Shown here: piece by piece, positions 1-8,385 of the stretch
Position numbering within the stretch: position 1 is the first letter of the stretch
Layout of the letters: every line of letters begins with the position of its first letter
Assembly: GCA_964575975.1 (NCBI GenBank)
Contig: CAZNTU010000006.1
Location: 1-64,000 of the forward strand
Origin: G963674505 sp964575975
Lineage (GTDB): Bacteria > Desulfobacterota > Desulfobacteria > Desulfobacterales > SKZT01
Reading direction: 5' to 3'
Length of the DNA: 64,000 nt
The notes under the pieces: generated by a model
Databases searched by the model: none
What the model was told of the DNA's origin: nothing
What the model saw: the letters and a program-made list of their open reading frames with translations, nothing else
Translations under genes and position numbers: made by a program

Positions 1-102
1 AGAGTCGTGGAATCCATTTTGTACGCCGCCCCCATGCACGATATCGGGAAAATCGTAAGCGGATTTGTTCCTTGCATTTACGAGCGTATTCTTATAATCT
101 AA
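1..102 (+). pseudogene. 3' fragment of an HD / HD-GYP phosphohydrolase gene, truncated
   Basis: The frame enters from the left edge and reads AAPMHDIGKI around residues 9-18. This is the HD metal-binding core of HD and HD-GYP domains, which in c-di-GMP phosphodiesterases is usually preceded by a hydrophobic helix ending in AAP/AAL. The reading then becomes unrelated and stops at TAA 100-102. A normal HD-GYP domain continues for more than 100 residues after HDIGK, with the later histidines and the GYP motif, and none of that is present. I infer a 3'-truncated, probably inactive gene; the N-terminal part lies outside the window. Confidence 0.55.
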
Positions 103-249
103 ATCCTTTTGAAAAAAGTCGGGCTTGGTTCCGATTTCGACCGGGTTTATACAGTGTAGTACAATCGCCAGACAGCCGAAACCGTCGCCAGGCCTCGAGA
201 AGCCAATAAGAACAACTGCGCGACAGACAAAAGATTTGCGGAGGCGAAC

Positions 250-2748
250 ATGTCGGTTTTCACGAAGAATGTACTGATCCTGGGGGGAGGAGTCGCGGGA
301 CTTTCCGCCGCCCGGGCTCTGAACGAAAAAGGCATTGGAGTCCGCCTGGCCGAAAGGCTGGACCACCTTGGCGGAAAAGCCTTGGATTGGGCGTGCATGG
401 CCACGGACGCATGCCAGAACTGCGGTGCCTGCCTCGCGGCCGAACTGGCCGACCAGGTATCGTCCCAAGACAATACCGAAATATTCACAAAAACGGAGCT
501 TGCCGGTCTTTCCAAAGGTGACGGCTGCTTCGACGCGGTCCTCGAGGGCGAATCGAGCAAAAGCCTGAAAGTGGACGCCGTGCTCTTGGCGACGGGCTTC
601 TCCACTTTCGATCCGACCGGGCTGAAAAGCCTCGGCTACGGGTCCATCGAGAAAGTGATCACCACGGCCGATCTGAACGAGCTGCTCAAGACAGGACGCA
701 TCGCGGAAAAGATTCCCGAAGGAGAAGCGCCGTCGATAGCCTTCATCCAATGCGTGGGCTCCCGAAACCGAAAGCTGGATCGAAATTATTGCTCCCAGGT
801 GTGCTGCAAAATATCGCTTCGACATGCGAACAAGCTTCTTCACCTTTACCCGGATGCCGATATTTCCGTCTATCACATGGACCTTCAGATTGTCGGCAAG
901 GAGTTCAGGACTTTCGCGGAAAAATTGTCGAAACGGGCGAAGCTTGTCCAGGGCGTGGCGGCGGAGATTGCTTCGAACCGCCAAGAGGGCAAGGTCACGC
1001 TGTTCCACGAGGACGAGGCGGTGGGCGTTCGAAAGGCGCGTCACTACGATTTGATCGTTCTGTCTGTAGGCATGGGCGCTTGCGAAAACGCGGGCGAAAT
1101 TTTATCGAAAACGGGAGCAAAGCCGGATTCTTGGGGATTCCTGAGCTTGGACGACAAGGATTTGCCCGAAAAAATCTACGCGGCAGGGGCGGTCCGGGGA
1201 CCCATGAACATTTTGAATTCAATGGAGCAGGGTCGTATCGCTGCGGACCGGATTGCGCGGGATTTGGGTGTCGTTTTCGAATCCGTCGGCAGTAGGCCGA
1301 CTGCTGTAGTGGGTGGAGGAAGGGACGCATTGGCCATTTCAAAAGCCCTTGCCGATACAGGACGTCCTTTGGTTATGATCGATCCCGGTAAAAGCGGAGA
1401 CGCGGCGGACACTCGAATCGAAACCATATCCGGGGCCAATCTTGTTTCCGTCGAAGGCTCCGTCGGCAATTACACTTTGAACGTAGAAAACGACGAAGGC
1501 GCCCGAAAAATTGTCGCGGGCTCCATTGTCGTAGCCACCGGCGTTTCCAGGGATAAACCCGACCGAGGTCTTTTTTCCGAAAATATCGTCTCCCTCGACG
1601 AATTTCGAAGCTATTCAGAGGAGAAGATACCTCGAAAGGTAGTTTTCCGGCTCGACCATTTCGGTCCCGAACACAAGGAAGACGCTCGCGGCGTTCTCGA
1701 GGCCGCGACCTCTCTCGTGGAAAAAGGGAAGAATGCGTACGTCCTGATGCGCAAAATGCTGGTCAACGGACTGAAGGGACAGGAAATTTACGACGCGGCC
1801 AGGAAGGCCGGGGTCAAATTTTTGAGGGCGGACGAAAAGGTCGCGCCGGTAATTTCGGACGAGGGCAAGCAGGTGAAAATTGTTTACCAAGACGAAGCGC
1901 TGCCGGGCATGGAAATTTCCGTTTTGGCCGGTCTCGCGGTCGTCCCCGAAAAAATCGCCCCTGCGGAGGGCACTGCCGAATTGGCGAGGATTCTCGGGCA
2001 GGAAACGGACGCCGAGGGATTTATCCAGGCGCCCAACAGCAGGCATCGGCCGGTCGGAAGTCCCAGGAAGGGAATTTTCTTTTTCGGGAACTGTCACGAC
2101 GAATGCGACGAGGAAGATTTGAGGTTTGAAGCGGCGGCTATCCTGGCCGGCTTGGATAGCCTGGATCGCAACGGCGTGCCGACGGGCAAGGCCCCCCGAA
2201 TCTTCGAAAACGAATGCATCAAGTGCTTGACCTGTCTCAGGGTTTGCCCCCATGCGGCCGTCATGCTACAGAAAACGGCAAAGCCTGTAATCGTCCAAGA
2301 GGCCTGTTTCGAATGCGGACTGTGCGTTTCCAATTGTCCGGCCAAGGCCATCAGGCAAGAGGCTTTTTCCGACAAAGACATTTCGGGGGAGAATGTGAAT
2401 GCGGATACGTTCGTTTTCGCGTGCGAACGTTCGGCTTTTCTCGCCGCAAAGGAGGCCGAGCGGTTGGATTTTAAATTGGACGGCAAAATCCATGTCCTAC
2501 CGGTCAGATGCGCTGGAAGAGTCGGCATCGAGAACATGCTCGCGCCGCTTTTGAACGGCGCCAAACGGGTGGTCGTCGCGGGATGCCACGAAGGCAACTG
2601 TCGATCCATGGAAAGCGGAACCTACGCGAAAGCGCGCGTGGGGGGCCTCGCCGAGGATTTGAAAATGGCGGGCGACAAGCTGACCTATCGGCCGGTCGCC
2701 GCCAACGAACCAGACAAGTTCAGAAAAATCGTCTCGGACACCGAATGA
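250..2748 (+). CDS. HdrA/QmoB-like FAD and iron-sulfur oxidoreductase with MvhD-like C-terminus
   Basis: This is an 832-residue cytoplasmic electron-transfer flavoprotein. An FAD-binding GGGVAG dinucleotide motif lies at residues 12-17, followed by a cysteine cluster (C49, C55, C58, C61) as in HdrA. A second oxidoreductase-like region spans about 350-640. Two [4Fe-4S] motifs (CIKCLTCLRVCP near 656 and CFECGLCVSNCP near 686) precede an MvhD/HdrA-type Fe-S domain from about 715 to the end. This layout is that of QmoB and of HdrA-MvhD fusions in sulfate reducers, which pass or bifurcate electrons between menaquinone, ferredoxin/NADH and disulfides. The start is supported by a GGAGG about 7 bases upstream. 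The HdrD-like gene follows 14 bases after the stop. The natural donor and acceptor cannot be read from the sequence. Confidence 0.85.
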   Translation: MSVFTKNVLILGGGVAGLSAARALNEKGIGVRLAERLDHLGGKALDWACMATDACQNCGACLAAELADQVSSQDNTEIFTKTELAGLSKGDGCFDAVLEGESSKSLKVDAVLLATGFSTFDPTGLKSLGYGSIEKVITTADLNELLKTGRIAEKIPEGEAPSIAFIQCVGSRNRKLDRNYCSQVCCKISLRHANKLLHLYPDADISVYHMDLQIVGKEFRTFAEKLSKRAKLVQGVAAEIASNRQEGKVTLFHEDEAVGVRKARHYDLIVLSVGMGACENAGEILSKTGAKPDSWGFLSLDDKDLPEKIYAAGAVRGPMNILNSMEQGRIAADRIARDLGVVFESVGSRPTAVVGGGRDALAISKALADTGRPLVMIDPGKSGDAADTRIETISGANLVSVEGSVGNYTLNVENDEGARKIVAGSIVVATGVSRDKPDRGLFSENIVSLDEFRSYSEEKIPRKVVFRLDHFGPEHKEDARGVLEAATSLVEKGKNAYVLMRKMLVNGLKGQEIYDAARKAGVKFLRADEKVAPVISDEGKQVKIVYQDEALPGMEISVLAGLAVVPEKIAPAEGTAELARILGQETDAEGFIQAPNSRHRPVGSPRKGIFFFGNCHDECDEEDLRFEAAAILAGLDSLDRNGVPTGKAPRIFENECIKCLTCLRVCPHAAVMLQKTAKPVIVQEACFECGLCVSNCPAKAIRQEAFSDKDISGENVNADTFVFACERSAFLAAKEAERLDFKLDGKIHVLPVRCAGRVGIENMLAPLLNGAKRVVVAGCHEGNCRSMESGTYAKARVGGLAEDLKMAGDKLTYRPVAANEPDKFRKIVSDTE

Positions 2749-2762
2749 AAGGATAATTGAAA

Positions 2763-3971
2763 ATGAGCAACGCAATTTTAAAAGACGACGCTCCGCTTTT
2801 TTCGAAATTGAACAAAGGCGCGGAGGGGGACAATATCTCCGAGTGTTTGACCTGCGGCGTCTGCAGCTCCCGATGCTCCTGGTACGACGGGGAAGGGGGG
2901 CCGGTACCGAGGCAGATGGTACGGATGGCGCAGTTGGGGCTGGACGAGCTTCTGGTCGAAAGCGGCATGATCTGGGATTGCATGTTGTGCAATCGTTGCA
3001 CCGAGGAATGTCCGGTGGGGATCAGAATGGACGATGTGGTCCGGCGCGCAAGGTCGCTTGCCTCGGCGGAGAGAGTCATGCCGGAAGATCTGAAGAAGGG
3101 CGTGAAGACCAGACTGGAAATGGGCGACGTGAACGGACTCACGAAAGAGGAGTTCGTGGAAACGGTCGAATGGTTGAGCGAAGACTTCTCCGACGACATG
3201 GGAGACCCCGAGGCGAAGATTCCGTACGACCAGAATAACGCGAAATACCTGTACCTTCCGAACCCCCGAGAATTGGGAATCAACCTCATGCATCTGACCG
3301 CCATGGCGACTCTCTTTTACAATTTCAAGGAACCGTGGACCATGTCGAGCCGCCATACCGACGTGACAAACTGGGGATACTTCATTGGAGACGACGAGGT
3401 CATGCGCAAAATGGCCTTTCAGATCGTGGACGCGACCGAGGACTTGGGCGCGGAAAACTTGGTGTTGTCCGAGTGCGGCCATGGATTCTTGGTTTTGAAG
3501 ACCAAACTGGAACGGCTGATTGGACGAAAACCCCGGTTCAACGTTGTCTCTATGCCCGAACTCACTTTGGAAATGGCCAAGAAGGGCGTAATCGAACTCG
3601 GCAAAGTCATCGACGAACCTGTCGCGTACCACGACCCGTGCAACTTGGGAAGGAAGTCGGGCGTGTACGACGCCCCTAGGGAATTGTTGGCCCTTTGCTG
3701 CAAGGAAGTCGTGGAACTGACGCCCAACCGCGAGCACGGCATATGCTGCGGAGGAGGAGGAGGAATCGTCCAGGACAGCACCAGCACGCCGAGGCGTATG
3801 ATTTCCGGGAAGCCCAAGGCGGATCAGATCAAGGCCGCGAACGTCAATCACGTGGCGACCGCCTGCCTGTCCTGCCACAGGACCTTGGGCGAACTCGCCA
3901 AACATTACGATCTCGGCGTTCAGATCCATACCGTTGTCGCCTTGGCGGTGGAGGCACTCGTAATCCAATAG
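2763..3971 (+). CDS. HdrD/DsrK-like iron-sulfur protein (4Fe-4S plus CCG domain)
   Basis: A 402-residue soluble protein. Two [4Fe-4S] ferredoxin motifs lie near residues 28-38 (CLTCGVCSSRC) and 73-84 (CMLCNRCTEECP). A cysteine-rich CCG domain at about 290-372 has the order C...CC...CCG...CxxC, which in HdrB/HdrD binds the noncubane [4Fe-4S] cluster where disulfides are reduced. HdrD, DsrK and TmcB share this plan. I chose the ATG at 2763 over the TTG at 2757 because GAAAGG lies at a sensible distance upstream. It is transcribed with the HdrA-like gene and probably forms a complex with it. No cytochrome b subunit is adjacent, so a soluble complex is more likely. Confidence 0.85.
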   Translation: MSNAILKDDAPLFSKLNKGAEGDNISECLTCGVCSSRCSWYDGEGGPVPRQMVRMAQLGLDELLVESGMIWDCMLCNRCTEECPVGIRMDDVVRRARSLASAERVMPEDLKKGVKTRLEMGDVNGLTKEEFVETVEWLSEDFSDDMGDPEAKIPYDQNNAKYLYLPNPRELGINLMHLTAMATLFYNFKEPWTMSSRHTDVTNWGYFIGDDEVMRKMAFQIVDATEDLGAENLVLSECGHGFLVLKTKLERLIGRKPRFNVVSMPELTLEMAKKGVIELGKVIDEPVAYHDPCNLGRKSGVYDAPRELLALCCKEVVELTPNREHGICCGGGGGIVQDSTSTPRRMISGKPKADQIKAANVNHVATACLSCHRTLGELAKHYDLGVQIHTVVALAVEALVIQ

Positions 3972-3995
3972 GATATCCTGACTATTCGTCCTTTC

Positions 3996-4038
3996 AAAAA
4001 GCCGAGCTTCCCGAAGAATACGGGAAGTTCGGCTTTTT
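3996..4038 (+). terminator. Rho-independent terminator after the hdr-like pair
   Basis: An 18-base arm (3996-4013) pairs with 4021-4038, with one interruption, around a 7-base loop. It is flanked by A and T runs, so it could work in both directions. It lies 24 bases after the HdrD-like stop codon. Confidence 0.85.
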
Positions 4039-4115
4039 CGTTTCTTCGTCCCGAGATTTAACGCCCTTCTTTTTTATGAACGCGATTCATGTACTAAGCT
4101 TGAATGTTTTTTTGG

Positions 4116-4144
4116 TTGACACTGCATATACGTTTAGATAACAA
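4116..4144 (+). promoter_or_regulatory. Possible sigma70 promoter for the TAXI-TRAP operon
   Basis: A perfect TTGACA at 4116-4121 is followed after 17 bases by TAACAA, a weak -10. If used, it gives a leader of about 310 bases before the transporter start codon. Confidence 0.35.
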
Positions 4145-4459
4145 TCAGCAATCGGCGCGCGCAGGCAATAATCCATGATCGGAATCGAACCGGCCTCGTC
4201 CCGCTCCCGCAAAGATCTAATTTTTTCGGTCGAATATTTTCGCTTTTTCCGGAATCGAACAAAATGAACCGGATGCCTTGAGGCAAATCCGCGAATGAAT
4301 ATTCAAGGCAAGGGCGATAGGCGGGGTCGAACCCGTTGATCTACCTGGCGGTCGAAACGATTTCAAGCCGTGGAAAGGAGGGATTGTTTGGAAAGCAATT
4401 GTTAGACGGAAAAATGTGGCTTGCCAATTCAACAACGACACAATTATAGGAGGAGACCA
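4145..4459 (+). other. Long noncoding leader upstream of the TAXI transporter
   Basis: No reading frame here has coding character. The stretch contains two fragments resembling tRNA T-arms (near 4172-4184 and 4325-4338, in minus-strand sense), but no cloverleaf can be built around them. It ends in the strong Shine-Dalgarno AGGAGGAG (4448-4455). I recognise no riboswitch class. Confidence 0.3.
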
Positions 4460-5452
4460 ATGAAAAAGACCATCGTGATTGCAATCGCCGTGATTTTCGG
4501 CTCGGGCCTTTTCGTGGCCGACCAGCCGGTCCAGGCGCAGGAAAAGCAGGGACAGAAGTTCATCACCATTGGCACGGGTGGGGTGACGGGCGTTTATTAT
4601 CCCACGGGAGGGGCCATTTGCCGTCTGGTGAACCAAGGCCGAAAGGAACACGGGATACGCTGCTCTGTTGAAAGCACGGGCGGCTCCGAATATAATTTGA
4701 ACATGATAAGGGAAGGCGAATTGGATATGGGCGTCGCCCAATCCGATTGGCAACACCATGCGTACCACGGCACCAGCAAATTCTCCGAAGCCGGTCCAAA
4801 CAAGGATTTGCGCGCCATATTCAGTATCCATCCCGAGCCGTTTACGGTCGTCGCCCGCCAAGATTCGGGAATCAAGAATTTCCAGGACTTGAAAGGCAAA
4901 CGCGTCAACATCGGCAATCCCGGTTCGGGGCAGCGCGGAACCATGGAAGTGGTCATGGAAAAGATGGGTTGGACCAAGAACGACTTCAAATTCGCCAGCG
5001 AGCTGAAATCCGCCGAGCAATCTCAGGCGCTTTGCGACAACAACATCGACGCCTTTGTTTTCACCGTCGGACATCCGAGCGGCTCCATCCAAGAAGCTGC
5101 CACCTCGTGCGACTCGACTCTGGTGAACGTCACAGGTCCGGAAATCGACAAGCTTGTCGAGGAGAACCCCTACTACAGGAAGGCCACCATTCCGGGCGGC
5201 ATGTACCGAGGGACCGACCAGGACGTTCAGACTTTCGGCGTGGCGGCCACGCTCGTGACCTCTTCGAAGGTATCGGATGACATAGTATACAACGTGACCA
5301 AAGCTGTTTTTGAAAACTTCGAGGAATTCAAGAAACTCCACCCGGCTTTCGAAAACCTGAAAAAGGAAGAAATGGTCAAAGACGCGCTTTCCGCGCCCTT
5401 GCACGAAGGGGCTGTCAAATACTACAAGGAAGCGGGCCTAATGGAGAAGTAA
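4460..5452 (+). CDS. TAXI-family TRAP transporter solute-binding protein
   Basis: A 330-residue periplasmic receptor. Residues 1-25 form a typical signal peptide ending in VQA before QEKQ. The mature start FITIGTGGVTGVYYPTGGAIC is the hallmark of the TAXI (TRAP-associated extracytoplasmic immunogenic) family, followed by the STGGSEYN and GSGQRGT ligand-pocket segments. The ATG at 4460 is chosen over an in-frame upstream start because it follows AGGAGGAG and begins the signal peptide. It delivers substrate, probably a small carboxylate, to the fused permease downstream. The substrate cannot be told from sequence; some TAXI proteins bind glutamate or other dicarboxylates. Confidence 0.92.
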   Translation: MKKTIVIAIAVIFGSGLFVADQPVQAQEKQGQKFITIGTGGVTGVYYPTGGAICRLVNQGRKEHGIRCSVESTGGSEYNLNMIREGELDMGVAQSDWQHHAYHGTSKFSEAGPNKDLRAIFSIHPEPFTVVARQDSGIKNFQDLKGKRVNIGNPGSGQRGTMEVVMEKMGWTKNDFKFASELKSAEQSQALCDNNIDAFVFTVGHPSGSIQEAATSCDSTLVNVTGPEIDKLVEENPYYRKATIPGGMYRGTDQDVQTFGVAATLVTSSKVSDDIVYNVTKAVFENFEEFKKLHPAFENLKKEEMVKDALSAPLHEGAVKYYKEAGLMEK

Positions 5453-5462
5453 ACGGAAAATG

Positions 5463-5490
5463 AAAGCGCGCGGTCGCCGCGCGCTTTTTT
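5463..5490 (+). terminator. Intercistronic terminator/attenuator between TAXI receptor and permease
   Basis: An 11-bp GC-rich perfect stem (5463-5473 with 5477-5487) with a 3-base loop is followed by a T run, only 10 bases after the receptor stop and 26 before the permease start. It probably lowers permease expression relative to the receptor. Confidence 0.8.
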
Positions 5491-5516
5491 AATTTTTGCC
5501 GGAAGGAATCGTCGCA

Positions 5517-8105
5517 ATGGCCGAAAGCACAGGAAGCCTTACCCCAAAGGAAAAGCTCCGGAAAATGATCGCGGAAACGGATACGGGCGCGCGGAATCCG
5601 ACCGGCGCCGTTCCCAAGACGATCCTCTTCGCAGTACCGTTTTGCTGGACGCTCTTCCAACTCTGGTACTCGTCGCCTCTGCCTTTTATGTTGGGTTTCG
5701 GGGTGTTCAACTCGACCGAAGCCCGGGCTATTCATTTGGCCTTCGCAATTTTTCTCTCCTATACCGTGTACCCGACTTTCAGAAATTCCCCCAGGGATCA
5801 CATTCCGGTGCAAGATTGGGTCCTGGCTTTGATCGCGGCCTTTTGCGCTGCGTATTTGTTCGTTTTCTACGACCAACTGGCGAACCGGCCGGGAATGCCG
5901 ACGCGAATGGATTTGATCGTTTCCGTCGTCGGCCTGATTCTGCTCCTGGAAGCTACTCGTCGCGCATTGGGTCCGCCTTTGATGGTCGTCGCAACCGTTT
6001 TTATCGTCTACACCTTCGCAGGCCCTTATATGCCGGCCGTCATTTCGCACAAGGGGGCCAGTCTGGCGAAGGGAATGTCTCACTACTGGCTGTCCACCGA
6101 GGGAGTTTTCGGCGTGGCGCTTGGCGTTTCGACCAGCATGGTTTTCATGTTCGTCCTGTTCGGCGCCATTTTGGAGTCGGCGGGAGCGGGCAACTACTTT
6201 ATCCGGGTCGCGTTCGCGGGGCTTGGACACCTCCGTGGGGGACCCGCCAAGGCTGCGGTCGTCTCGTCGGGGCTGACCGGGATGGTATCGGGATCTTCGA
6301 TCGCAAATGTCGTCACCACCGGCACGTTCACGATTCCATTGATGAAGAAGGTCGGTTTCGCGCCCGAAAAGGCGGGGGCGGTCGAGGTGGCGTGCTCCAC
6401 CAACGGCCAACTCATGCCCCCCGTCATGGGCGCCGCCGCGTTTCTTATGGTCGAATACGTGGGGATTTCCTATATTCAGGTCATAAAGCACGCGTTTCTT
6501 CCGGCCGTTGTTTCCTATATCGCCCTGTTTTACATCGTCCACTTGGAAGCCTGCAAGCTGGGGTTGAAGCGGATGGAGAAGCCGGTTTCTTATCCTATCG
6601 GCCGGCAGGCGCTGACCTTTGTCTTGACCGTTTTATTTTTGATTATACTGGCAGGAGTCACCTATTACGGATTGGGTTGGATAAAGACCGTGACGGGCGA
6701 GGCTGCCATATACGTGGTCGTGGTGCTCCTTATGGCCGTCTACGTGCTTCTGATTTGGCTTGCTTCCAGAGTACCCGAATTGGACAAGAGCCATGAAATC
6801 AAGGAGCTTCCCTTGCTTGGCCCCACCGCACAGGCCGGATACTATTTTCTTTTGCCCATCGTGGTGCTCATGTGGTGCTTGGTAGTGGAAAGGTTGTCTC
6901 CCGCTCTCTCCGCATACTGGGCCACTGTGTTGCTCATGTTTATCGTACTCACCCAGTGGCCTTTGAAAGGCGCCTTCCGAAAAGCGAAAACCGAAGAATT
7001 TTCGTTCGCAAGGGGGCCGCGGGAATTGATACTGGGAATGGTGGCGGGCGGAAAAAACATGATCGGCATCGGCGTGGCCACTTCGGCGGCCGGCATCGTC
7101 GTCGGCACAATTACTCTGACGGGCATCGGGCTGGTTATGACCGAATTCGTGGAATTCATATCGGGCGGAAACATCATCCTGACTCTCCTTTTCACCGCGG
7201 TCATCAGCTTGATTCTCGGAATGGGTCTTCCCACCACGGCCAACTACATCGTGGTTTCCTCGCTCATGGCGCCGGTGATCGTCACCTTGGCCGCGCAAAG
7301 CGGGCTGATCGTTCCTCTCATCGCTGTGCATCTGTTCGTGTTCTATTTCGGGATTCTTGCCGACGACACTCCTCCCGTGGGACTGGCGGCGTTCGCCGCC
7401 GCCGGAATATCGGGTGGAGACCCGATCCGAACCGGCATCCAAGGGTTCGCCTACGACATTAGAACGGCCGTGTTGCCCTTCATCTTCATTTTCAACACGC
7501 AACTTCTGCTCATCGGGATCGACACGTGGTTTCACCTTTTCGTCGTGGTTGTTTCGGCCGTTATTGCAATGCTGGCGTTCGCGGCCGGCACGCAAGGATA
7601 TTTCCTGACCAAAAGCCGCGTCTGGGAAACCGTCGGATTGATGATCGTTGCCTTTTCGTTGTTGCGCCCGGGGTTCTGGTGGGACATGATACACCCGCCT
7701 CTCGAGCAGAGACCGCCGTCGGAACTCGTGGAAACAGTAGCCGAAATGAGTTCCGGGAGGCAGTTGAGGCTGACCGTTCAAGGCGAAAGCTTTGTCGATG
7801 GACGTACGTACACGCTGGCGGTCATGATACCCGTGGGAAAAGGATCGACCGGAATGGAAAAACTGAACGCGACGGGAATCGAAATCCGAGAGGAGGACGG
7901 AAAAATTCTGATCGACAACGTGGTTTTCGCCAGCCCGGCCGAAAAGGCGGGGTTGAGTTTCGACCAAGAGATTCTGTATGTGCAAATGCCGACCGACCGT
8001 CCGCCGAAGGAATTCGTGTACATCCCGGCGTTGGCGCTCTACGCGCTGATCTGGTTCGTTCAGTACAAGCGTCGCAAAAAACAGCGACTCGCGCCTGCGA
8101 CTTGA
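5517..8105 (+). CDS. TRAP transporter fused permease (DctQM type, with DUF3394-like tail)
   Basis: An integral inner-membrane protein of about 862 residues that fuses the small four-helix (DctQ-like) and large twelve-helix (DctM-like) TRAP permease subunits. The many hydrophobic segments include the TRAP signature regions near 235-300 (SGLTGMVSGSSIANVVTTG, then STNGQLMPPVMGAAAF) and the repeated GLPTTANYIV/DDTPPVGLAAFA half near 570-640. The last 120 or so residues form a soluble-looking extension as found in fused TAXI permeases. ATG 5517 is preferred because GGAAGG lies 9-10 bases upstream; an in-frame TTG at 5496 is possible. It pairs with the TAXI receptor and is ion-gradient driven. Confidence 0.92.
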   Translation: MAESTGSLTPKEKLRKMIAETDTGARNPTGAVPKTILFAVPFCWTLFQLWYSSPLPFMLGFGVFNSTEARAIHLAFAIFLSYTVYPTFRNSPRDHIPVQDWVLALIAAFCAAYLFVFYDQLANRPGMPTRMDLIVSVVGLILLLEATRRALGPPLMVVATVFIVYTFAGPYMPAVISHKGASLAKGMSHYWLSTEGVFGVALGVSTSMVFMFVLFGAILESAGAGNYFIRVAFAGLGHLRGGPAKAAVVSSGLTGMVSGSSIANVVTTGTFTIPLMKKVGFAPEKAGAVEVACSTNGQLMPPVMGAAAFLMVEYVGISYIQVIKHAFLPAVVSYIALFYIVHLEACKLGLKRMEKPVSYPIGRQALTFVLTVLFLIILAGVTYYGLGWIKTVTGEAAIYVVVVLLMAVYVLLIWLASRVPELDKSHEIKELPLLGPTAQAGYYFLLPIVVLMWCLVVERLSPALSAYWATVLLMFIVLTQWPLKGAFRKAKTEEFSFARGPRELILGMVAGGKNMIGIGVATSAAGIVVGTITLTGIGLVMTEFVEFISGGNIILTLLFTAVISLILGMGLPTTANYIVVSSLMAPVIVTLAAQSGLIVPLIAVHLFVFYFGILADDTPPVGLAAFAAAGISGGDPIRTGIQGFAYDIRTAVLPFIFIFNTQLLLIGIDTWFHLFVVVVSAVIAMLAFAAGTQGYFLTKSRVWETVGLMIVAFSLLRPGFWWDMIHPPLEQRPPSELVETVAEMSSGRQLRLTVQGESFVDGRTYTLAVMIPVGKGSTGMEKLNATGIEIREEDGKILIDNVVFASPAEKAGLSFDQEILYVQMPTDRPPKEFVYIPALALYALIWFVQYKRRKKQRLAPAT

Positions 8106-8223
8106 TGCGCGCGCGAGGTTTGATCCACATCGTGGTCTATCGCACCCGGAGACATTGCTCTTTCGACTCGTCGGCCTTGGTTTCCAACCCGATGCGGCCG
8201 GGAACCTTCCGATTTTTTACCTT

Positions 8224-8252
8224 TTGACTTTCCTGCATCGAGAATCTATATT
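8224..8252 (+). promoter_or_regulatory. Candidate sigma70 promoter
   Basis: TTGACT (8224-8229), a 17-base spacer and TATATT (8247-8252) give a good match to the housekeeping consensus. It lies about 130 bases upstream of the TTG start at 8386. The surrounding 8106-8385 stretch has no coding frame. Confidence 0.5.
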
Positions 8253-8385
8253 GATCCGTTTGGAAAAAGAAGGATTTCTTGCGAGTCGATGTCCTTTTAA
8301 TTAGCAATAAAAGGGAAAAAACGACTGCAAGAGGAATATTGACTTTATAAATTGCCTGGAAATTCCAAGGAGGGTTCGAGCAAGC

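Noticed and set aside
4160..4340. tRNA-like T-arm sequences on the minus strand (near 4172-4184 and 4325-4338)
   Set aside because: No matching acceptor stem, D-arm or anticodon arm can be built at the right distances, and there is no CCA context.
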